From Platerodrilus igneus (lineage: Eukaryota > Arthropoda > Insecta > Coleoptera > Lycidae): a stretch of 64,000 bases of DNA. Location of the stretch: NCBI GenBank assembly GCA_036346225.1, contig JARFIW010001458.1, positions 1,984,001 to 2,048,000 on the forward strand. The letters are read 5' to 3'. The notes beneath the pieces are model-generated. The model searched no databases, was not told where the DNA came from, and saw only the letters and a list, made by a program, of their open reading frames with translations. Within the stretch, counting starts at the first letter, position 1; each line of letters begins with the position of its first letter. This document shows, one piece after another, positions 34,052-46,789 of the stretch. A program made the position numbers and the translations under genes.

Positions 34052-34807
34052 AAACTCATCAAAACTACTTTTAATAAGCTCGAATTAAATATTTAATTCT
34101 TCAAAATCAAAGTCAGCAATAGACTTCTTTTCTGCTTCTAAGACGTAACTATTCGCCCTAGTTATGTTGTTCTTTAAAAATGAACGTTCACCTAACAAAG
34201 TCTTTTTACCCTTTGTCATGATGATAAGTACAAATTTTCGCTCACACAATTTTAATTGCAATGTGTAACCTAATGTTTCTTGCTACCAGTATATAATAAG
34301 TAAATATACCTGCAGTTCTTACAAAACCCAGCTATTGGCAATTTTGTATAAAACGGAAATTCCAGAACCAAAACATTAAAATATAATTGCTTGTTTGGCC
34401 TACCTTTCTTATCTCCAGGCGAAGACAGCTGTATACTATACCAAGGTCTCTGCTCGCCTTCAATATAACGATGTGCAGGTGCCTTTTCGTCTATCCTTAT
34501 TTACCAAACAGACAAAAAACGAAATGAATGCTTCTAATTCCTTGCATACACAATTCAAGTTAAAACTTTCGTTCCACTTATATGACCGTTGGAAATTAAT
34601 CAGTAAAACCTTACGCAAACTTGTAAAGATATGACCATCTGGAATTAAATCAATACAATTTTGCACTGCACCATTTTTAATTTAAAACGTTTTAACAACA
34701 CCAATTAGAGAATCATTTACACCATAATAAAAACACTTAAAATTCTTTCCAATAATATTTTGAATGCTTAATCGGATTTTTAATAATATAACGAAAATTA
34801 ATACCAC

Positions 34808-34825
34808 ATCCGGCTCGAAGGGCCA
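34808..34825 (-). other. Pao primer-binding site, tRNA-Tyr type
   Basis: The plus strand ATCCGGCTCGAAGGGCCA equals the 3' end of eukaryotic tRNA-Tyr(GUA), CCGGCTCGAAGGACCA, with one A to G change. It is therefore complementary on the element's own strand. It lies 10 bp inside the 5' LTR (34836-35182), a longer gap than usual. Confidence 0.7.
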
Positions 34826-34835
34826 ATAAATATAA

Positions 34836-35182
34836 TGAACACGAATTCTTATCACTTAAGTTAGCGACTCCATAGGTTCGTATTCACCATATTTGAGTTG
34901 TGCTTAATTAAATAAAAAAGCTGGAAGATAAACGATAATAGTGGACTGTATATTTATTAAAAAGATTGAATAAACTGAAGATAACATTACCGTGCAACAT
35001 AACACATGTGCATCGATAAATAAAACTATCTTACAAATTTCAATGTGAGAGCAATCCAACCACGACCCGCCGTTACCATAACGAACGTGCTAATCCGAGC
35101 ATGGTCAAACCGCAACTGCCAACTTAGCGCAAGCAGTCCCTTCCTCCTTGAACAATGTAGGTATGGTTGCTCGTCGCTACCA
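34836..35182 (-). repeat. 5' LTR of the Pao element
   Basis: Begins TGAACACGAATTC and ends GTCGCTACCA on the plus strand; in element orientation it starts TGGTAGCGACG. Partner of 31405-31754. Confidence 0.9.
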
Positions 35183-35754
35183 ATAACGTGTTGTAAACAG
35201 CGCGTCAGTTGGCATATAATATAATATAAACATGTGCATGTAAGCTAATATCGATTATAAAATCTTAGAATCTAAATAGCATACAGATACTTACATAATC
35301 TTTTCAACCCTAAATATATACAAGAAATAATACAGTAATACATACAGTCCTTTGTACCTACTTTGGGAAGTGCAATTCAGAACGTAACCTAAATACCGTT
35401 ACCCTAACTTAAATAAACCAAGTATTAACTAATTTGGTAAGCAAGTTGTTGACGTTAAGATTAATGTACAAAGACAAAGGAAACAGTAAAAGTGCTCTAA
35501 GGAAGCCTTTGATTTAACTTATTTTGACTTGGAAGATTACATAATTGCCCTTGCATTGTAGACGTAAATTTGATAACGTAGAGTCTGAAATTTATTAGAT
35601 AATCATGAATACTAAATTACAGAAGCAACAAAAGAAATGTCTATCTTCTGAAACAGTAGCAAAAGTAAAGAAAACACAAAACTTATTTTAAGCCAAGCTG
35701 TCTGCCGCTCTGGTACCATCTTACGATTAGGAAGTGCGGCATGCATTTGTCGAT

Positions 35755-37250
35755 AGAAGTTTGGAAGACTGCAATCATTATTCCTTTGCACAAAGGTAAA
35801 GGCGGCAAGTTTGAATGCAAGAATTATCCTGGGATAAGTCTGTTGAGCGTACCCAGTAAAGTGTTTGGAAAAATTATGATCGTGGGAGTTCGTAAGAGAA
35901 CTCAGAGTAAGATATGAGACGTTCAATGTGGTTTTATGTCTGGAAGAGAATGTGTGGATCAAATGTTCGCAATGCACAAATTGCTGAAAAGTATATGCAT
36001 GCCAGTAAGAAAATGTATGCAGTATTTGTAGATCTGGAAAGGGCGTATAACTTTGTGAACAGAAGTGATTTATGTAACGCGCTTCGCGAATACGGTGTAA
36101 GCAAGTGCTTGATAAGATCCATCAGAGCGATGTATGAAGGCAGTAGAACATATGTATGTGTGAATAGTTACATGGGGCAATACTTTGACATTGTGGAAGC
36201 TGTAAGACAGGGCTGTAAACTGTCACCATGGCTGTTCAATGTACGTATGTATAAATGTATCAGGCAGGCTTGTGTAGAAATGGAAGGAATGAAAATCGGT
36301 GAAACAAATGTCAGTATGCTGTTGTAAGCGGATGATGCAGTACTGTCAGCCGAATCGTCACAGGATTTGCAACGAATATTTGACAGACTGCCGGAAGCGT
36401 GTGGAAATATGCAATTAAGAGTGACTATAAATAAGACGAAAGTAATGATTTTTGACAGAGAGGGAGGAATTGATGACTTTGTATTTAGAGAGGACAATGA
36501 CACCATAGGTAAAGTGAATGACTTCGTGTACCTCGGTAGAAAGTTTTTGAGTAATGGAAAGCTGGATGGTGAAATAAAAAGGAAGGCAAATGCTGAAAGA
36601 AAAGTGTTTAGAAGTATGTGGGCAGTGAGCAAGAGTGATGGATTGAGTATAAAGGCAAACGGGCCATTTACAACAGTGTGTTCGTGCTAACTGTTCTGAA
36701 TGTAAGCGAAACTTGGGTCTGGCAGAAGAAGTATGTTAGTCGTATAAATGCTGCTGGAATGAGGTTCCTAAGAAGTGTGTGCGGATAAACGTTAAGAGAC
36801 AAAGTGCCAAACGAATGGAATCGAGCAGAGTATGGGGCTTCAAGTGATCCTTAAGGAGATAAGCGAACGAAGTACGCTTAGATGGTTTGGACATATGGAA
36901 AGAATAAACGAGGATAGACTTACTTACCAAACGTATATATGCAAACAAGATGACTGGTAGAGCTGCAAGGGGTAGACCGCGAAAGAAATGGTTGGATATT
37001 GTAGGAGAGGTTCTTAAACAACAACAGGTGAAAAGTATGAGGAATAAAAGAGCATGCCAAAAGCAATGTATGAATGTTACAAAGGCAAAAAAAGTGTATA
37101 GGTACCAAGGGAGTAGAGAAATATTGTGAATGGTGCTGGCAGTAAAAGTAATGTAGTAGTCTAGAGTTATACTGCGCATATCCTCCCAGAAATAGGTACT
37201 AGGTTTGGTTACCCCGAAAGGGAATACCGTGATTGGTGTTGTTGTGGTTG
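35755..37250 (+). pseudogene. 5'-truncated non-LTR retrotransposon (RTE/CR1-like) reverse transcriptase
   Basis: It starts inside LTR B with VWKTAIIIPLHKGKGG, then ISLLSVPSKVFGKI, CGFMSGRECVDQ, VDLERAYNFVNRSDL, VRQGCKLSPWLFNV and a catalytic ADD (36330) whose Tyr position is now a TAA. The thumb (INKTKVMIFDREGG, VNDFVYLGRKFLSNGKLDGE) and the C-terminal GAPLRWFGH-type region (LRWFGHMER near 36880) follow. The tail ends in GTTGTTGT-like repeats near 37235-37257. Several frameshifts follow 36690. The endonuclease and N-terminal part are absent. Confidence 0.75.
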
Positions 37251-37269
37251 TTGTTGTATAAAGATGGTG

Positions 37270-37600
37270 TATTTTTTAAAACATTTTAGAAGGCGCTTAT
37301 TAATACACAAGTTACCGTAACAACTTTGACCGTCCATGATATTTTCGTCATACGTCTGCAGCACCATATTTCAAAGGTTTCTATCTTTTTCCTCACCTTT
37401 TCTCTTACAGTCCACGTTTTACAGCTGTGTAGTGCTTTGCTTCACTCATATGCTTTCAGCAATCTTTCCTGTTTCTATGTTTGTTGTCTTCAAACATACC
37501 AACCGTTTTTTCTTGTTAAATACAGCACATCTTTGTGCTAATCTATTTTTATAGCTTTTGCACTTTTTCGCTTCTACCGTTTACTAAATAATATACCCTA
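37270..37600 (-). pseudogene. RTE-like LINE C-terminal fragment, minus strand
   Basis: Minus-strand pieces NRLAQRCAVFNKKKRLVC, TTNIETGK and CKTWTVREKVRKKIETFEIW match the region at 57.08-57.3 kb (HRLAQGRATINKKKQLLC, CQTWILGEIDKKKTKAFEM). It is a small broken copy lying tail to tail with the preceding LINE. Confidence 0.6.
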
Positions 37601-38860
37601 TTTGACCGATATTCAATGATATGGAAAGCGGATTAAGCGGCCAGACGGATGCCAAGATTCCCAACCACTTAGACACTACCGAATCAATAGTTTACCAATT
37701 ACTCCCTCCGCACAATGATACTGCAAAACCAACACTTGTAGTTGTTTACGATTCGTTTGGCAACTTGTTCACTCACACAGGTTTTATAAGTTCTTCATTC
37801 CAGGGAAATAGCGTGCTATTTTTCATTCTCACGGGATAGTGCATTTGACTGCTCGATTTTCAAGGTAAATGTAATACTTATATGAACAGTCATCTCTTGT
37901 TCACATTTTTGAAAGTAGCGCCGTTTGTTTACGTTTACAATGAATTTTTTATGGCTGTAATTTACGAGCTTATTACTATTGAGGCAATTTTCTATTTTTA
38001 TGGGTTTTTCAGTTCGTGTGAATTTTTAATTATTTTGATAATTTAAATGTAATGCATTAATTTCTATGGTTATTGAGGTTGTAGGTAGAGTGAGTTCAAT
38101 TCCATGATACAGCAGTTTGTTTTCAAATTTGTGTGAATGCGTACAAATAACCTTTGGAATGATGGTTTTTTATCATGGTCTATCTGTATCTTTTTAATGT
38201 AATACAAAGAGTGTAAAGTCTCGATCTTTATTACAGATTAGATGAAAATGTATAAGGTGCTTAATCTAACATATTAAAATAGCCACGTTATTAAATATAT
38301 GCTATAAAAGCTTCCATAAGTTTTACAGGTTGGTTTTACGTTAAATGCTTATTTAACTAACTGAAATTAATAAAACCATTTCTACTATCTGTTGTTTGCT
38401 TAAATAACGCACTAAAGTTACAGTGTACTAATGTAAAACATAATATTTAGACCACCTTGTACAATATTCACGAGTACTAAATACTATTACCAATTGGACA
38501 ATCATTAAACTATACTAGGCTACAACGTTATTCTCTTAAATAATTTCTTTCGGGTATTACATAAATTTTTTAAAATATCACATTTTAGAAAATCCAAAAT
38601 GTTCCAAAAACAGTAAGACAGACATAGGGAACCTTGAACAAAACTTTATCTCATTTGTTGCGTAGAGTTCTTTCTGCTTTCCTACTAAATATATGGCGTT
38701 TATAAGAAAAAAAACCTAACATTGATGTGTCAGATTTTCTAGGGACATCGAGAATACAAAAAATATTTTTAAACTTTAGCGACTATTGATTCACATAACG
38801 TGTTTTTAAAATGTTTTAAAATGTGCCATTTTAAAGTAAAATACCGCCGTTATACGTGAT
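37600..38860. other. No gene seen
   Basis: A 72-codon open frame at 37621-37839 has non-repetitive composition but no recognisable motif or splice context that I trust. The rest is AT-rich. Confidence 0.35.
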
Positions 38861-38866
38861 GCACAC

Positions 38867-38872
<6 letters not shown>

Positions 38873-38911
<39 letters not shown>
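38873..38911. repeat. (TA)n microsatellite with conserved edge
   Basis: The array is followed by TTGTTGTGATATTG, one variant of the edge motif TTG-N-N-R-TGATAA shared by many TA arrays in this window. Confidence 0.8.
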
Positions 38912-38917
<6 letters not shown>

Positions 38918-38999
38918 GATATTGTTGCAATAACCCGATGCCCCCTTTTTGTGAAATAAAATGGTTAAAATTTTCTTTTAGTCAATTCTTAATTTTTAA

Positions 39000-40425
39000 T
39001 TTAATTTTGAATACCTCGGCTAGCTCAGTTTTAACCACGCACGGAGCTTGCGACAATACGACAACAAAGCCTTTAAGTTTTCTTCTATTTTTACTTCCTT
39101 TTTCTTTAAGCCAAGACACCATTAAGCACAACTATTATAATATTCTTAATAATATTTACAATGTATGAAATGTTTAAGAATTGTCTAAATAGAACTTCCT
39201 TTTAATAATTGAATAAAAATTCTTTCAGTAATTATTATTCCCAAAATTAATCAAAAATCCAGCAAAAATCACCCTTATTATTATAACATGAAACCCCATA
39301 AACGTTCATTAACCTTTCTTCAACATTTACGCAATTTATAACGTGTATTAAAAACGATCTTTGTTGACTCTCACATAAAATATTCATGAAAGCAATTTTT
39401 AAATTATTCAAATTAGAAATATACAACGAAATATTTACAAATAAAAATAACAAAACATTCAGATTGGTTAACCTGTTGTTTCAAGCTCGAATCACTCCCT
39501 GTTCCAATTGCTCCCGTATTCGTTTATTGATTTATATAGTCCCAACGTCGAATTTAGATATGGCGTGCATTTCTCTTGGTACAGCTTCTTTTAGTTAGTT
39601 CCTGGTCAAATCCAGTGATAAATAATTGAGTTAAATATTAGTTAAATTTCCACATTGGGTCCAGTAATTATTCAGTGTCCTATTTCTACATCAGATCCAA
39701 TAATTACTCAGAGTCCTTTTATTAATGTTAATATTAGAATTTAATTTAAAACAACCTTTAGTTACTTATGTCTTTTAAAGAATTAAAACGACTAACTCCT
39801 TTCAATTTTTCACAATCACCATTGTACTATTTATCACTTAACAATAAATCACTTTTAAATCTTTTCGCGTAAATACTTTCTTCTATGTGATGTGGACTGT
39901 CTTATTTCATGTTGAACTGATTTGTTTACAAATCCGGTCGTATTTAAAAGGATCGCCTATCTATTGACGAGCACAGAGTTCAACGATTACGCTATGGTAC
40001 GTGATTCTTACATACCAGATTTTGGGCATTTCTATGGAATTTGCTGTATACACAAAATTACTTCAAGTTAATGCATTTGTTACATTGGATTTTCTCAATT
40101 CTTTGTTCACGTAAATTATTGTTTGTACAATAAATTTGATGAATTTTTCATTTATCACCAAGCCGTGTTTATATCGAATTTATCAGGTGTTGGATTTTTC
40201 CTTTCTGATTACGTATTCTTAATATAATTTATGTATTAATTTATATGCGTTTTCTATTACGCATTTTTAAACCTGCTTGTTCTATTGAGATTCTTAGCGT
40301 AATGACGATGCCTTATTCTTGCGTATTGTGCTTCAGCTCCGTCCACGTTGTCTTATGACTTGCCAAATCGTTTATTTAATCAAATCTTCTAGAGTACTTT
40401 TTATTTCTTGAGTTAATTATGACCA
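39000..40425. other. AT-rich, no gene; promoter-like module at 39930
   Basis: GGTCGTATTTAAAAGGATCG at 39937 resembles modules near 49010 (minus strand) and 60225 (plus strand), each a TATA-like core followed by GGATC-GCCT-type sequence. No coding motif is visible. Confidence 0.35.
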
Positions 40426-40427
40426 CA

Positions 40428-40557
40428 GTTTATATACAGGGCGTTGTCATTTACTTTCCTGCTTAATCGTTGTATTTCTTATTTTCTTCGTAGAAATGTC
40501 TAATGAAGTGCACTATGCTAGTGGTACTATCTACCTTAAATGACCTTATTAACACAG

Positions 40558-40597
<40 letters not shown>
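40428..40597 (+). repeat. CAGGGTG-to-(TA)n dispersed element, copy c
   Basis: TTTATATACAGGGCGTTGTC (40428) is followed after about 105 bp by CTTATTAACACAGCAA and (TA)n at 40558-40597, the same order as the 4.5-kb and 48.0-kb copies. A second long TA array follows at about 40711-40765. Confidence 0.5.
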
Positions 40598-40599
<2 letters not shown>

Positions 40600-40722
40600 A
40601 ATAAGATGGAATAACTTAGACTTTTTATGGAAAGTCTAAGTTATTATTTCATTTTATTCACTGTAATACGGTAGTATTTATCAACTTAGTTTGTGTAATT
40701 AACTACCTAATATATATATATA

Positions 40723-40767
<45 letters not shown>

Positions 40768-40769
40768 TT

Positions 40770-41785
40770 GTAGATCCTCCTAAATAAGCTCCAGACTGGG
40801 CGTTGATAAAAGTGGTGTGATCTGAGATGCCAGACGTGGGATTTCAATAAAAATTGTGTAAACTGGGGTGGTTAAATTGAAGTATTGCCCTAATTACTTT
40901 TGTTAGCCTATGTTAAATGAAACCACCAGAATCAGACGTCAAACTTATAAGGACACAAAGTATTCATTAACAAACAATTTTTCAAATAACAATTGCTACA
41001 TCCAGAACTGATTTTTTTTAAACAGCAGTATCTCACATATATCCTTAAAACCAAGACCTTCATACAAATATTAAAATCTAAGAGTATAGTCCAATATTGC
41101 CACAACGGTTTTGCCTAACAAAAAATATCTTAAATTTAACAAATTTAATAATTTCTGTGTAATCACTCAGACTAAGGAGTGCAGTTTCTTTTATCATCAT
41201 AATGCACACTTTATGATTAATTTCCTTCATCAGTAACTGCAGAGTTTATCTTATTATTTACAGATTTAGTCAAGATAAGATAGATAAGTCATTGCGCACC
41301 CATGAAATCGGATATAAACTTATCAGATGTTAAGTAATAATTTTGTCATGTAATGGCAAGACCCTACCCTGTCCTGCTTAGCGAAAATGCACTACCTGCA
41401 AATTTGTTAAAGTTGAAAATAACTCGTTTTAGTTACAGCATCTTGCTGGTGTAGGTTTTTCATACTTTACTCTCTGTGTTGTGGATTAACAGATAATATT
41501 TAATGCTTAAATTTTATTTTGCCAGCAGTTTTTACGAAAAATCATTTGATTGTCCTAAAAATCACTTATACAGCGTCTTTTCTAAGCAGTAACAGTATTT
41601 TGAAACGTGTTATTGCATTTTTGCTAAGCATCAGACTTGCTTATGAATCCAATGACAGTTATAAAAAACTTAATAGCTCATAATTTGTTTGTTAGTCACA
41701 AAGAGAATACTTTGATTAAATATTAAGTTCGTAACGTAAATGTTTAATTTGTTTGTTTATATGTACAAAAAGGTAACTTAAGATT
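40770..41785. other. No gene seen
   Basis: AT-rich sequence without a supported feature. Confidence 0.4.
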
Positions 41786-41789
41786 CACT

Positions 41790-43400
41790 CGGTGGAGGTA
41801 AATTTACCCAAAATTCTCATCGATTGTTTGGAATAACTTGTTGCTGGTTATTTTAAATGTTATCTCTCTTTTCTGCTGAATACACACAAGGCTGATTAAA
41901 AGCATCAGGTCGTTTTATTCCGTGTTACATGGCCTTGACAGTTAGAAAGTCAAAACAGTTGAGAGGTTCCATCTTCATGTAGGGTGTTTTGTAAAGTAAA
42001 TAATGTTTCCCGCGATACGCATTTTTTGAACAATATCTGGCAAATAAACACGATTCGGCTGGTTTAACTTCGCTTTGGATGTATGATGTTTCTATTTAAA
42101 GAATTCCGCAATATTATTTATTTAATTTCTACTTTTCCACTATTTGCAAGTTATACAGCCTGAACAAAATCTGGTAAATCTTATGTTTTGCCTTGTTCTT
42201 TTTTTTAAAGATAATTCCACTTGGTGATGGACACTGTCTGTAAACATAAACGTATGTCCAGGCTTAAAGTAATTTATGCTGATTGTTTCTGCACAAATTT
42301 CGTTGCAATTTATAAGATATACAAGAAAAGTAAACAAACACCAGTTTTTATTTTGGACTGAGCAGTTTTAAATGCCATATGGTTAAAGAAGGCGAATCTC
42401 GTTGCCGCAAGAAAAGAGCATAAAATGTGCTTATCAAGTCTTTTTTACTTCTGCCACTAAAACCTTCGTGCCAAAGCACAGCAAACAAAATTGTTTTAGA
42501 TTTTTTGCCAAGTGGAACAAAACTCTCATTAAGGCAATCAAGCGGTTAGTGAAAATCACTTTCTTGAACGTATCTATAATAATTTTTTCTAAGTTTGCTG
42601 AAAAGCAAAGACCGTTTTCATTAATAGCCATAGTTTTGTACAAATTATGGCTTTTTGCTGCCAGATCTATATGGATTTTCCATGTGAAACATATGTTGCA
42701 ATCATCTACCATATTGTCTTTTTTTGGGATCATGCAGATTAAAATGTTCACATAACTCGCACTCTTCGTTCCCAAGCTTTGCAAATGAAATTTTCTTTGA
42801 TTTGACTTGAACTCTATAAACATTATATGACACCTGCATTGTTGTGTTTTTTACTAATACTTGCGCATTAAAGCATCTGTTTTGTCACTAGGTAGATACG
42901 GAACAATAGGAGCATGCTCCCTGCGGTAATGTGATATTACCGGTTAAAACAATTCTATGTGATCGTCAATTTCCACTGTAGATATGTAATTACGAGGACG
43001 ACGTTTACATCTTTTATATGGTAGATTTGATAGAACCTCGTAGACAAACCTATCGTTTGTGGGCTTATAACCTAATGTACTTAAAAAACTCTTTTACAAA
43101 CGTACATAATCACACCTGTTCACGCGAATGTAAAACAAAGGCTTGTCCTTTGCTGTGTCACAAATTCCAGGACTCTTTAATTACGATTTCTTTTTTGTCG
43201 TCAGTAATTTTTGAATAACATTTAAACTTACAATATATTTTACATGGTGGAAGAGGCGAAAGCTTGCTTTTTGGCTTTCGTTTTTTTGTCTTTCACTAAT
43301 GGGCTTTTTGATTTTTTTGCGTTATGCGAGTTACGTTTTCGGCATTGGGAGCTACCTTTTTAAAAAGTCTTCTTCCAAAACTTCTTGTAACAAATATTTA
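41790..43400 (-). pseudogene. Relic of an insect-wide transposon-like protein
   Basis: On the minus strand, in order: a short KSFLSTLGYKPTNDRFVYEV piece (about 43050-43110), HYRREHAPIVPYLPSDKT near 42890, an altered FKSNQRKFHLQSLGTK region, CNICFTWKIHIDLAAKS near 42700, CFSANLEKIIIDTFK and FTNRLIAL near 42560, FKPGHTFMFTDSVHHQVELS near 42240, and SGKVEIK near 42120. This order matches a large uncharacterised protein family found many times per genome in several insects, probably transposon-encoded (a DUF7869-like domain is my best guess). Stops and shifts occur throughout. A cellular origin is less likely given its company. Confidence 0.55.
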
Positions 43401-46100
43401 TTTAACAGAAATTACATCTGGAATTTTGACAAACTATATAAAATTATACTAAGTCGAAATTACTAATAATTGAAGTTAAATTAGGGAGAGTAACCTAAGC
43501 AACTAACAATGTAAAAGCTGAGAGACTCAAGACTGACTGATTGATTTGGGACTTTCGGGTTATTTATGTTGTCCCTGCCCCTCACATTTCTGTGGGAACT
43601 GCGGAGCTCATGTCTGCTTATTTCTTTATTCAATCATATTATACAATGTAACAATCTTAATTCTAATAATTGCGGTTTCTTAACCGTCTGTAACCTGCAG
43701 CTGCAGTATCAATTACATCTGGAATACAATGTATTCACATCCGTTCGCACAACTTACTTGTGAACTTTCATTACCCTTTTCTTTTATTTATCCTTAAATT
43801 ACAATGTTGCATCTAACTTAAGTTTCTTAATAATTTCTTAATAATTTCTATTTAATTATACATATATAGATTGGGGGTATATGTAACTTGCGTAATGTTC
43901 CTAATTGGTATATATTGAAGTTCATTATCTACCGTTTCAGGTCCAGTAACACGTTTTTGTCTGTAGGTGCAGCAGTTTCGTCACAGTTTAATCTACTATA
44001 TGCATTAGATTTGTTAGATAGTCTAGAAATTGAAGCAAAATCACCAGCAAAAAATATTCGTATTTCGCTTTCCTAAAATTAAAATTAATGTAAATTTTGT
44101 GATATTTAAAAATGAATAGGCACCTCGAAACATCAGAAAATATTGACGTGTTAGGATATGGAATATATTCATTTCGTGATTATCCATCCGAGGGATTTGA
44201 ACAGTCAACCCTATCAGTTGGAACATTTGTGGAATTGTGTAAACTCAGTCGTACTTGTTCATGGTATACCCTTACTACGCTACAGTTGAACGACTACCAT
44301 CGTCATTTTTTCAACAAAAATAATCGTCGAAAACCTTTTCAAAAACCGTAAATTTTATAGCACTATTTATAGCTTTTTCGTCACTCGCTCCATAATTTTT
44401 ATTATTTAATAGATTTGTTTTTGCATAACTAATATGGTTCTTTGAGACGTGTATGTAGAAAACGAATAAGCTTATACACACTTCCTTAAAGGTAACGACT
44501 AACAAACAACCAACTCCGAGAAACAGTAACGATTAACTAACATCATTATGAATTATGTACATTATTGTATATTATTTTCCTGTCTCGTGTTTAGCAAGAG
44601 TACAGCCTAATTAAGAAAAACGCGGCGACTCATAGGTAGATACGGCACCCTTTCTAAGTAGTTTACAAATACCGTATTTTCGTTAAGCATACGTTAACAT
44701 TTTTGAAAATACGGCAAATGAAATGCTATAATATAACTATGGTTACTGAAACTACAGCGTTTATGCTAAGAGTACAAGATAGATATTCATATTTTATATA
44801 CCTTTAAACAAAAAATCTTTTGTTGACATTTTCGCAGATACGGAGTTTTACTAAGTACCGCAGTACCGCACGCTGCCACCCTCTTATCGAATTACCAAGC
44901 TTGTACAGATTCTAATCTAACTTCAACTCCTAACACACAAAATTGCTTTTATCATGGAACTTAATTAATAAATAGAATGTTCCTTATTAAAATTTTAAAA
45001 CAGAGAAGTTTTTATTTTACTGTATAGTTTGTTCCGGTCGTTGCATTGTCTCTTGTTTGGTACAATTATTTTTCTATTAAATACCATTGAGCATCGAAAT
45101 TGCATTGCAAATCCGTATACGCTTATGTTCAAATTAAAACAGAAACTTTATCTTGCAGTAGTTAAATAGCGTTCATTTATTCTCCATTTTTGAAACTATT
45201 TCAACCTACATCAAATAATATTATTTAGTTTTGTCACCCAATAAATAATTTCACTACTAACAACTGCACGTCTTTTACTGCATGATATACTGCAATGTGA
45301 CGTTTGAGCAATTGATTATTAACTATTATTAACTGTCTGCTTGTTCTGTGTTTAATTTGTTTATATAGACAAGCCTTTATGTTACGTCACGTGACCAAAA
45401 GCTTCCAACGAACTACAAATGTCGTTTCTAAGTTCTTATTGGTTGAAAATGCAGGCTCGTCCTCTACGTCAATATCGAGAATCTTCATTCTTACGCAACC
45501 TTTAGAAATTTTTTATTCTGAGGCTTCTAATTAGTTCCACTTACTTACGCATTATCTAATCTTCAATATTTACGGCCGCAATTAATTTTATTTCTATGAC
45601 TTTTATCTCCTTACTTAGTCGTACGATTACATTTCTTTCTGCGCCATGCTCTTACTGGATTTTTTAGAAGTTTAATAAACGCGTTTTCAAGTTACCTTCC
45701 GATTGAAATACAAACCTAGATTCTTTGAGTACCGACTGGTATTTAAATGTATTATATGCGTTCTTACACTTCTTGAAAATGCTTGGTTTTCTTAGAACAT
45801 AAACACCATCAGATGAAATCTTTTATAATATCCGCATTTACTTCGTAATGGATACATGAAGCTCTTGCAAAAACGTCTTTTATGCCGAGAATATATCATT
45901 ATTTTTATCTAAAGGCACTATTGAGTTAAATAAGAAGAATGAAACATTCTCAGTCACGGGTTGGTGTATTTATACTTAATATACTGAGTGTTATTTTAAA
46001 AAACACGCTTCACTTAGAAATTCAATATGTACATTATTCGAACTTTTTACAATCATTTTACATTTTTCTTAATCTGCACAGGTTTGTGGCGTCGTATCTT
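43400..46100. other. 2.7-kb stretch with no gene seen
   Basis: AT-rich sequence. A short open frame at 44112-44351 starts with ATG (MNRHLETSENIDVLGYGIY) but has no recognisable domain or supporting splice sites. Confidence 0.35.
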
Positions 46101-46145
46101 TAATGGCTGATACTAGATGACTCTTTAATGATCTAGTCACATCAA

Positions 46146-46147
<2 letters not shown>

Positions 46148-46186
<39 letters not shown>

Positions 46187-46200
46187 ATATGATAACGCCG
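46148..46200. repeat. (TA)n microsatellite with TTGATATGATAA edge
   Basis: The TA array is followed by TTGATATGATAACGCC. The edge motif matches that of other TA arrays (for example TTGCTATGATAA at 48209 and TTGATGTGATAA at 50231). Confidence 0.8.
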
Positions 46201-46789
46201 TACTTGGTGTCAATGGCGTTTTCTTACTTAACTCCACCTCTCTATGTTCTTTAATAAAATTTTACTCCCACACTAATTTTATTATTCTGTCACGGCTAGC
46301 TTTTATTATTATTCTACACAGAGTGCACAACGTTACGATGATCAATTTTTCTCTCTTTTACCCCTTTATGATTACCTCTTTGTTGAATTATAAAATGAAG
46401 TTAATTAATTCCATATAATAAAAAAAAATATTATGTACAAGTTTTGAAATTATTAAAATACACCCTTCAATCAATCAATATTATAAGTCTTATTTATCCC
46501 AAAATTCATATGCTTTGCAATCAATCTAAAGTCACTAAAAACTACTCTTTTTATCAAAGAAGCCTGGAACGTTCAAAACCTTTTTATAATATTACGTACT
46601 TTTAACGTATGCAAAGTTTGTTGCTGACTCTGTTACACTTTTGTATTAATTAAGCAAATTCAAAATTCAAATTCAAATAAAAAAAATGTCTTAAAACTAA
46701 TAAGATCTGGCTTGCTCTGCTTACTTCGTGCTTCTTTATTGATTCTTGCAACTTAAAATTGTACCAAAATTATCGACGCTTTAAAATAT

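Larger units (their letters stand above)
31405..35182 (-). mobile_element. Bel/Pao LTR retrotransposon, internally deleted, 3778 bp
   Basis: LTRs lie at 31405-31754 (350 bp) and 34836-35182 (347 bp). By eye they differ at about ten positions plus one 3-bp indel. The ends are TG...CA and a 5-bp target duplication ATAAC flanks the element at 31400-31404 and 35183-35187. Inside, on the minus strand, come Gag, a retropepsin-like protease and then directly the C-terminal tail of integrase. Reverse transcriptase, RNase H and the integrase core are missing. It is non-autonomous. Confidence 0.92.
31119..35753 (-). mobile_element. LTR copy B (tRNA-Lys-primed family), split by a Bel/Pao insertion
   Basis: Reverse-complement counterpart of LTR A, in two parts: 31119-31404 and 35188-35753 (852 bp together, against 870 in A). 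The U5 end is CTTAACA at 31119-31125 (minus strand), followed at 31118 downwards by TAAAATTTGGTGTACCCAAT, a decayed tRNA-Lys PBS. The right part is cut off at 35753 by a LINE, so the LTR start is missing. Confidence 0.75.

Noticed and set aside
36168..37179. Minus-strand frames opposite the LINE at 35.8-37.2 kb
   Set aside because: Antisense shadows of the LINE coding sequence.
37621..37839. 72-codon frame with balanced composition (MESGLSGQTDAK...)
   Set aside because: No domain, no supporting splice sites and no neighbour to give context; kept only as a remark in the gap entry.
41221..41245. CTGATGAAGGAAAT on the minus strand
   Set aside because: No stem II or stem I pairing; a chance match to part of the hammerhead core.
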